This document shows, one piece after another, positions 42,482-46,630 of a DNA stretch of 46,630 nucleotides. Where the stretch lies: NCBI GenBank assembly GCA_016200585.1, contig JACQEN010000135.1:1-46630 (forward strand), read 5' to 3'. Under the pieces are notes generated by a model that saw only the letters and a program-made list of their open reading frames with translations, did not search any database and was not told where the DNA came from. The DNA comes from Deltaproteobacteria bacterium. GTDB lineage: Bacteria > Desulfobacterota > Binatia > HRBIN30. Both the position numbers and the translations under genes were made by a program. Position 1 is the first letter of the stretch. Each line of letters starts with the position of its first letter.

Positions 42482-42733
42482 GCCGGCGTGTCCGCAAAAC
42501 TACGGACTTTCGCGAGCTGGGACCGATACGGGACAACACTCCGGGGGGACACTGAATCACAAAGAATTCGGGGGGCGAACAGAACGAGGAATACCAGAAG
42601 GGCTCCTCCCTCCTGGCAGGGACGGCAGGTCGAGTGTGCGAACCATGGTTCGACACACTCTTCCTACCGTCCAACGTTCCGCAACTGTGAACCTGTACCA
42701 ACCGGGAAGACGAAACATTTGGGAGGCATTGAG

Positions 42734-43609
42734 ATGAAGCACTTGAGACTCGAAGGCGCTCTAGTCGGGCTGATCATCTGTTCGTTTGTGGCTCCGGCCG
42801 GGGCAAGAACGAAGGCCACGCCGGCGCAGAAATGCGCAGCGGCCAAATTGCGCGCCGCCGGCAAGAAGGCCAAGGCAAAATTGTTTTGTCATGCTTCGGC
42901 GGTCTTGAGCCCGACATTCGATCTGGCGGCGTGTTTGACGAAAGCAGAGACGCACTTCATGACCGCGTTTGCCAATGCCGAGGCGCCTGGAGGTTGCGCT
43001 TTGACCGGCGATGCGAATGTCGTCGAAACCGCCAAGGTCGATCCATTCGTCGCCTCGGTTGTCGCCGGGATTCCATCCGCGGTGCCGACGCCGACGCCTT
43101 CTCTCACGGCGACAGCCACGCCGACCGCAACTCCGATCGGCAAGATCATCTTCGTTACCAGCACGGTGTACGACGGCAATCTCGGAGGCGTCGCCGGAGC
43201 AGACGCGAAATGCGCGGCGCGAGCGGCCGCGGGTGGCCTTTCAGGCACGTACATGGCTTGGCTGTCGACCACTACGAGCTCGGCCGCGTCGCGGCTGAAC
43301 CATGAAACGGGACCTTACCGTCTCCTCAGTGGTACTCAAGTGGCGGCAAACTGGAACGACCTAACGGACGGCTCGATCGCTACCGCGATCGTCGAGGATG
43401 AGAACAATACGACCTTAACCTCCGTCGAGGTTTGGACCGGAACGACGTACATCGGTACTTCCGATAGCTTTAATTGTAATGACTTTACTAGTTCTGCCTC
43501 GTCGGGGGTCGGAATGGTCGGGCTCTTGATTACGTCCAACTCCAATTGGACGAACTACACCAACGTGAGCTGCGACAGCGCCGGCCGCCTCTATTGCATC
43601 CAGCAATGA
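42734..43609 (+). CDS. Secreted DUF1554 (endostatin/lectin-like) protein
   Basis: 291 residues from ATG 42734, with GGGAGG seven bases upstream. A signal peptide (GALVGLIICSFVAPAGA) precedes a helical Cys-bearing part (QKCAAAKLRAAGKKAKAKLF), a short Thr-Pro linker (VPTPTPSLTATATPTATP) and a C-terminal domain beginning KIIFVTSTVYDGNLGGVAGA. That region (DAKCAARAAAGGLSGTYMAW; PYRLLSGTQVAANWNDLTDG; CDSAGRLYCIQQ) matches DUF1554, an endostatin-like C-type-lectin-related fold. It is probably extracellular binding protein. It is the first of three exported genes in a row. Confidence 0.85.
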   Translation: MKHLRLEGALVGLIICSFVAPAGARTKATPAQKCAAAKLRAAGKKAKAKLFCHASAVLSPTFDLAACLTKAETHFMTAFANAEAPGGCALTGDANVVETAKVDPFVASVVAGIPSAVPTPTPSLTATATPTATPIGKIIFVTSTVYDGNLGGVAGADAKCAARAAAGGLSGTYMAWLSTTTSSAASRLNHETGPYRLLSGTQVAANWNDLTDGSIATAIVEDENNTTLTSVEVWTGTTYIGTSDSFNCNDFTSSASSGVGMVGLLITSNSNWTNYTNVSCDSAGRLYCIQQ

Positions 43610-43757
43610 GGGGCGGGCGCTCCGCAGAATGGCCGACGGAAATTTCGGATTTGTCCATGAAGCAACGCGCCGCGGGACCATGCGGCCGCACACGGATCGC
43701 GAATAACGGCCGTCGGATGAGCCGTCTTGAGAAGGTAACAATGAGGAGGAAGTGGAT

Positions 43758-44798
43758 ATGAAGCGTTTGGAGATTCTTGCCGCACTGGCCTTCATCGGCG
43801 CGAGCACCGTTGCCGCGCCGACCTGGGCCGCCAAGCTGCACGTCGAAAACTGGGGAACCGACTCGCCGACTTGCGGTGCGATGGCGGCACCGTGCCGGTC
43901 GATCGGCAAGGCGGTTGCGCTGGCTGTCGGCGGCGATACGGTCATGGTCGGCCCGGGACTGTACAGCACCGATCTGGACGGCGACTCGGTACTCAACGAG
44001 CCGGGAGAAGAGCCATCCTTTGGGATCGTTGTCAGTGTGCCGGTCACCATCCTTTCGACACATGGTGCTAGTGCGACCAGAATTGAAACCGTCTCATCGG
44101 CTTCTCCACCCCAGTTGGTGAACGCTTCTGGAGGAGCCGTGTTCGGCAAGCGGAATCACGGTTTTACGATTGTCTATGCCCCGACGTTCTGCACTCCCAT
44201 AGCAATGGCTTTGGAGATCGACGGTGCGGGCAGTGCCGTTGCGGGCAACGTAGTGTTTGTCGGCTGCCCCTTCTCAACCTCCTTCGGCATTTTAGCCTCC
44301 GACGGTGCGGTGGTGCGCGACAACCGCGTGGCAGCACTATCCCCCTCGGCACTGACCGTCGGCATTGATGTTGATTCTCTCGCCGAGCGTAACGTCGCGA
44401 TCGGTGCCCTCGACGGTTTCAATGGTTGGGGAAAATTTCGCCGCAATATTGCGATAGAAAACCTTCGCGGGTTCGACCTTCATTCTGCCCCGGTAGCGGA
44501 GTTCACCAAGAACATTGCCGTGGCCAACACTTCGTATGGAATCGTAATTGATTCAGGGGCTACGGTGACCGGCCCCTTCAGCAAGAACAGCATCGTCAAC
44601 AACGACGTAACCACCAACTGTGGCCTTTCCAACCAGAGCGGTACCGCGGTGCTGGCGACGAACAATTTCTGGGGTGCGTCTACCGGTCCGGGAGCCGACC
44701 CGGCGGACAAGGTCTGCGACTCGGGCGCGGGGAGCTCGACTACGTCTACGCCTTTCTTGACCAAACCGGCGGCGCCAGGTCCTGGCGGGATTCAGTGA
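43758..44798 (+). CDS. Exported right-handed parallel beta-helix protein, paralogue 1
   Basis: 346 residues from ATG 43758 (GAGGAGGA upstream; GTG 43752 is too close to that site). A signal peptide ends near PTWA. LHVENWGTDSPTCGAMAAPC, DLDGDSVLNEPGEEP and repeats such as NHGFTIVYAP, VVRDNRVAAL and NNFWGASTGPGADP fit Asn-ladder beta-helix proteins (pectate-lyase-like fold). No catalytic Asp or Arg cluster could be placed, so enzymatic activity is uncertain. It is paralogous to the next gene and separated from it by 32 bases. Confidence 0.82.
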   Translation: MKRLEILAALAFIGASTVAAPTWAAKLHVENWGTDSPTCGAMAAPCRSIGKAVALAVGGDTVMVGPGLYSTDLDGDSVLNEPGEEPSFGIVVSVPVTILSTHGASATRIETVSSASPPQLVNASGGAVFGKRNHGFTIVYAPTFCTPIAMALEIDGAGSAVAGNVVFVGCPFSTSFGILASDGAVVRDNRVAALSPSALTVGIDVDSLAERNVAIGALDGFNGWGKFRRNIAIENLRGFDLHSAPVAEFTKNIAVANTSYGIVIDSGATVTGPFSKNSIVNNDVTTNCGLSNQSGTAVLATNNFWGASTGPGADPADKVCDSGAGSSTTSTPFLTKPAAPGPGGIQ

Positions 44799-44830
44799 GC
44801 CAACGGCCAGAGGCACAAAGGAGAGCACCC

Positions 44831-45892
44831 ATGAGAAAGTACGCGGCAATCAAATTGACTACGTTGCTTGCGAGCCTGGTTGCTGGCCTCGCATGTTCTC
44901 TAATTCCGACCCCAGGCTGGAGCACGACACTGCATGTGGAGAACTGGGGCGTCGATTCGCCGACCTGTGGTACCAGCACAGCGCCGTGTCGCTCGATCGG
45001 TAAGGCGTCGTCGCTTTCAATGTTCGGCGACACGATTCTTGTCGGGCCCGGGCGATACAGCAACGATCTCGACGGCGACAGCGTATACGACGAGCCCGGC
45101 GAGGAGCCGGCCAACGGCCTGACGCTATCGAATGTGACGGTGAAGTCGACGCACGGTGCTGCTGCAACTCGGATCGAGTATGGTGGCAACTTTTCTGCGT
45201 CTGCGGTGATTTACGGAATCGGCATTACGTTCGGCGTTCGAAACCACGGCTTCACCGTCGTCTTTCAGCAATCCGTCCTCAATGTGCTGCGGGTGATCTA
45301 CAACCCTACTTATCCTGTCGTCGGGAATATTTTGTATGTCTTCAGTCCCTCGCCCGGCGTGGATGCGATCACTGCCGCAATCGTACGTGACAACCGGGTG
45401 ACTGCGGGTTCGCCGGGCGCGATCTACGACGGGATCCAGTTAGCCGGTTTCGTCGACGTCGTCGTCGCCGAGCGCAACGCCGTGGTTGGAGCGTTGTTCG
45501 GGTTGAAGGGGCCTTCCATTGCTCCGAATAAGATACGGCACAACGTGGCGCTGGAAAATGGCTACGGGTTTCGGATGGACGGGGATGTCGCCAATTTCAC
45601 CAGCAACATCGCCATCGCCAATTCGGCCGCGACCGGTGTCTACCTGAATCCTGGGTCCGCGGTCACAGGACCGTTCGAAGGAAATACGCTCGTCGGCAAT
45701 GGTGGCGTCGGAAACTGTGGCCTCTTCAATGATAGTGGCTCTTCCGTGATCGCCAAGAAGAATTTCTGGGGTGCAGCGACCGGACCCGGGGCCGACCCCG
45801 GCGACCTCTCTTGCAGCGGCGTCGGCAGCTCGACGGACTCCACCCTGTTCCTGACTGCGCCGGTTGCCGGCGGGCTCGGCGCGCTGCAGTAG
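44831..45892 (+). CDS. Exported right-handed parallel beta-helix protein, paralogue 2
   Basis: 353 residues from ATG 44831, with AAGGAGA upstream; the frame extends to 44795 but overlaps the previous gene. Signal peptide: LTTLLASLVAGLACSLIPTP. The mature protein shares LHVENWG.DSPTCG, PCRSIGKA, DLDGDSV..EPGEEP, IVRDNRV, AERNAV.GAL and NFWGA.TGPGADP with paralogue 1. The middle strands are more diverged than the ends, which suggests different ligands. The start region has a Cys (GLACSL) that could also be a lipobox. Confidence 0.82.
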   Translation: MRKYAAIKLTTLLASLVAGLACSLIPTPGWSTTLHVENWGVDSPTCGTSTAPCRSIGKASSLSMFGDTILVGPGRYSNDLDGDSVYDEPGEEPANGLTLSNVTVKSTHGAAATRIEYGGNFSASAVIYGIGITFGVRNHGFTVVFQQSVLNVLRVIYNPTYPVVGNILYVFSPSPGVDAITAAIVRDNRVTAGSPGAIYDGIQLAGFVDVVVAERNAVVGALFGLKGPSIAPNKIRHNVALENGYGFRMDGDVANFTSNIAIANSAATGVYLNPGSAVTGPFEGNTLVGNGGVGNCGLFNDSGSSVIAKKNFWGAATGPGADPGDLSCSGVGSSTDSTLFLTAPVAGGLGALQ

Positions 45893-46339
45893 GCGAGGGC
45901 GGCGTCATGCGGTCCGCCTGTTTCGGCGCACCACGCTGGGTGCCCTTGGTGCACAGTATCAACTAGGGTTACGTGACAAGTGCGGGATGTGAGTCGCTTT
46001 CGGGAAAGACTCACGGGCCGAATACGGCTTGGTAAAATTGGGGGCACAATGATTTTTGCACTACGGTTCTCACGTGCTTCACCGGTCTGCCGGGTTCGAG
46101 CGGGATTGCGCCGACCGGCCTTTGTCGCGCTCGCAGGGCTCGTCGCCATCAAGCGGCCCTCGGCGGTCGGGGGGGAGTCGAGTTACAGCTCCGGCGACAT
46201 CCTCACCACGCCGGCGAACAAGTTCAGCGCCGCGACCGGGCGATGAGGTGATGAGGTTCGTGAGGTCTCGTGACAGGTAAGCTTGAAGCCGAAATTTCTG
46301 GTAGGCCCCTTCAAGATCCCAGGACCTCACTCCCTCCAA
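45893..46339. other. Intergenic region with no recognised gene
   Basis: About 450 bases between the beta-helix paralogue and the partial gene at the right edge. The only sizeable frame (45980-46246, plus) is Arg/Ala/Ser-rich, has no good ribosome site and resembles no family. I found no terminator with a T tract and no repeat. Confidence 0.4.
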
Positions 46340-46630
46340 CTATTTCCCAAATCGATTCAGCGTCGAGAAGTCGAAGAAGCTGGGCTCGTAGTGCATGCGT
46401 CGATCGTTGGGAACATCCTTGCCTTTCGGCAGCAGGCCGCCGAGGGTGGCGCGGTTCATCTTGACGTTTTCGGCACACTGGTAGGAGAAGTTCGAGGCCC
46501 ACAGCCATTCCGCTTTGCCGTCGGGGCGTTTCACCTCTTCCTTCTGGTAGGCCAGCACTTGCAAAGTGTTGAGCAGCTCGCCGCTCCAGCTGTACTTGCG
46601 GTTCCAGCCGCCCTGATAGGTTTCCTTGTC
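46340..46630 (-). CDS. C-terminus of an unidentified protein (right edge)
   Basis: The last 96 or so codons of a minus-strand gene whose start lies beyond the window. The frame reads DKETYQGGWNRKYSWSGELL, VLAYQKEEVKRPDGKAEWLW, FSYQCAENVKMNRATLGGLL and ends MHYEPSFFDFSTLNRFGK before TAG 46342-46340. The closing block with Phe, Asp and Leu-Asn-Arg recalls the ends of DUF1329-type outer-membrane lipoprotein-sorting proteins, but the match is weak. No firm call. Confidence 0.55.
   Translation of the reverse strand, partial: DKETYQGGWNRKYSWSGELLNTLQVLAYQKEEVKRPDGKAEWLWASNFSYQCAENVKMNRATLGGLLPKGKDVPNDRRMHYEPSFFDFSTLNRFGK

Noticed and set aside
45980-46246. 88-codon plus-strand frame in the last intergenic region
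   Set aside because: No good ribosome site, no domain, and low-complexity Arg/Ala/Ser composition.
1-46630. CRISPR array, tRNA, rRNA, prophage, integron attC sites
   Set aside because: No regularly spaced direct repeats, no cloverleaf with a T-loop sequence in an intergenic region, no integrase or phage genes; the 40-bp repeat lacks attC core sites.

Overview
The window is high-GC DNA, densely coded on both strands. It probably comes from an uncultured Deltaproteobacteria-like lineage such as Candidatus Binatota or a relative. That placement is an inference from style: many secreted proteins with Thr-Pro linkers, Myxococcus-type cysteine-rich repeats (CGDGIVDFGEQCDD type), Cys-bounded paired EF-hands (GDCDGNGEVTVDE type), haem c proteins and ASPIC/UnbV-type FG-GAP domains. 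No rRNA, tRNA, CRISPR array, intact transposon or prophage was seen, and no marker gene fixes the taxon.

Layout. 1-2692 (-) is a large secreted protein cut by the left edge. 3025-7490 holds a DUF1232 gene, a DUF4412-like exported protein, a frameshifted TPR-ankyrin lipoprotein, a Cys-containing exported protein and debris: a fragment of a second DUF1232 gene and two transposase C-terminal remnants. 7490-9988 (-) carries signal peptidase I, an alkyl-adenine DNA glycosylase and the radical SAM enzyme AmrS. 10336-14877 (-) is a 1513-residue fusion of beta-propeller, two CxxCH haem motifs, paired EF-hands and an FG-GAP/UnbV domain. 15097-18119 (+) is a Lys/His-rich exported peptide followed by a tight ECF sigma / zinc-finger anti-sigma / Spy-like / GNAT operon. 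18157-25828 mixes a thioredoxin-like protein, secreted Cys-rich proteins, a membrane-anchored aldo-keto reductase with Fe-S-type cysteines, a thiolase and two divergent haem c proteins. 26041-31840 has a secreted Cys-rich protein with an internal duplication, then minus-strand genes for a hotdog thioesterase, an LLM flavin/F420 oxidoreductase, an acyltransferase and a TonB-dependent receptor. 31979-32597 is a VapBC-like toxin-antitoxin pair. 32786-38669 holds two alpha/beta hydrolases, a radical SAM protein, an enoyl-CoA hydratase and a DUF2961 (GH172-like) lipoprotein.

38684-42481 is the most distinctive regulatory locus. A PDZ-like, multi-TM, GAF-like membrane sensor (-) is split by one in-frame TAG. 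It is transcribed divergently from a two-gene operon (+) that encodes a stand-alone copy of the sensor's C-terminal domain and a LuxR-type regulator. A 17-bp perfect palindrome lies just upstream of the operon. 42734-45892 (+) encodes a DUF1554 protein and two tandem parallel beta-helix paralogues, all exported. 46340 to the right edge is the C-terminus of an unidentified minus-strand gene.

Functionally the window combines envelope and surface proteins, acyl-CoA and lipid enzymes (thiolase, enoyl-CoA hydratase, thioesterase, acyltransferase, LLM oxidoreductase) and two envelope-associated signalling modules. Several genes are broken by a single lesion (a frameshift near 4886, a nonsense codon at 40382-40384). 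Each could be real decay or an assembly error.
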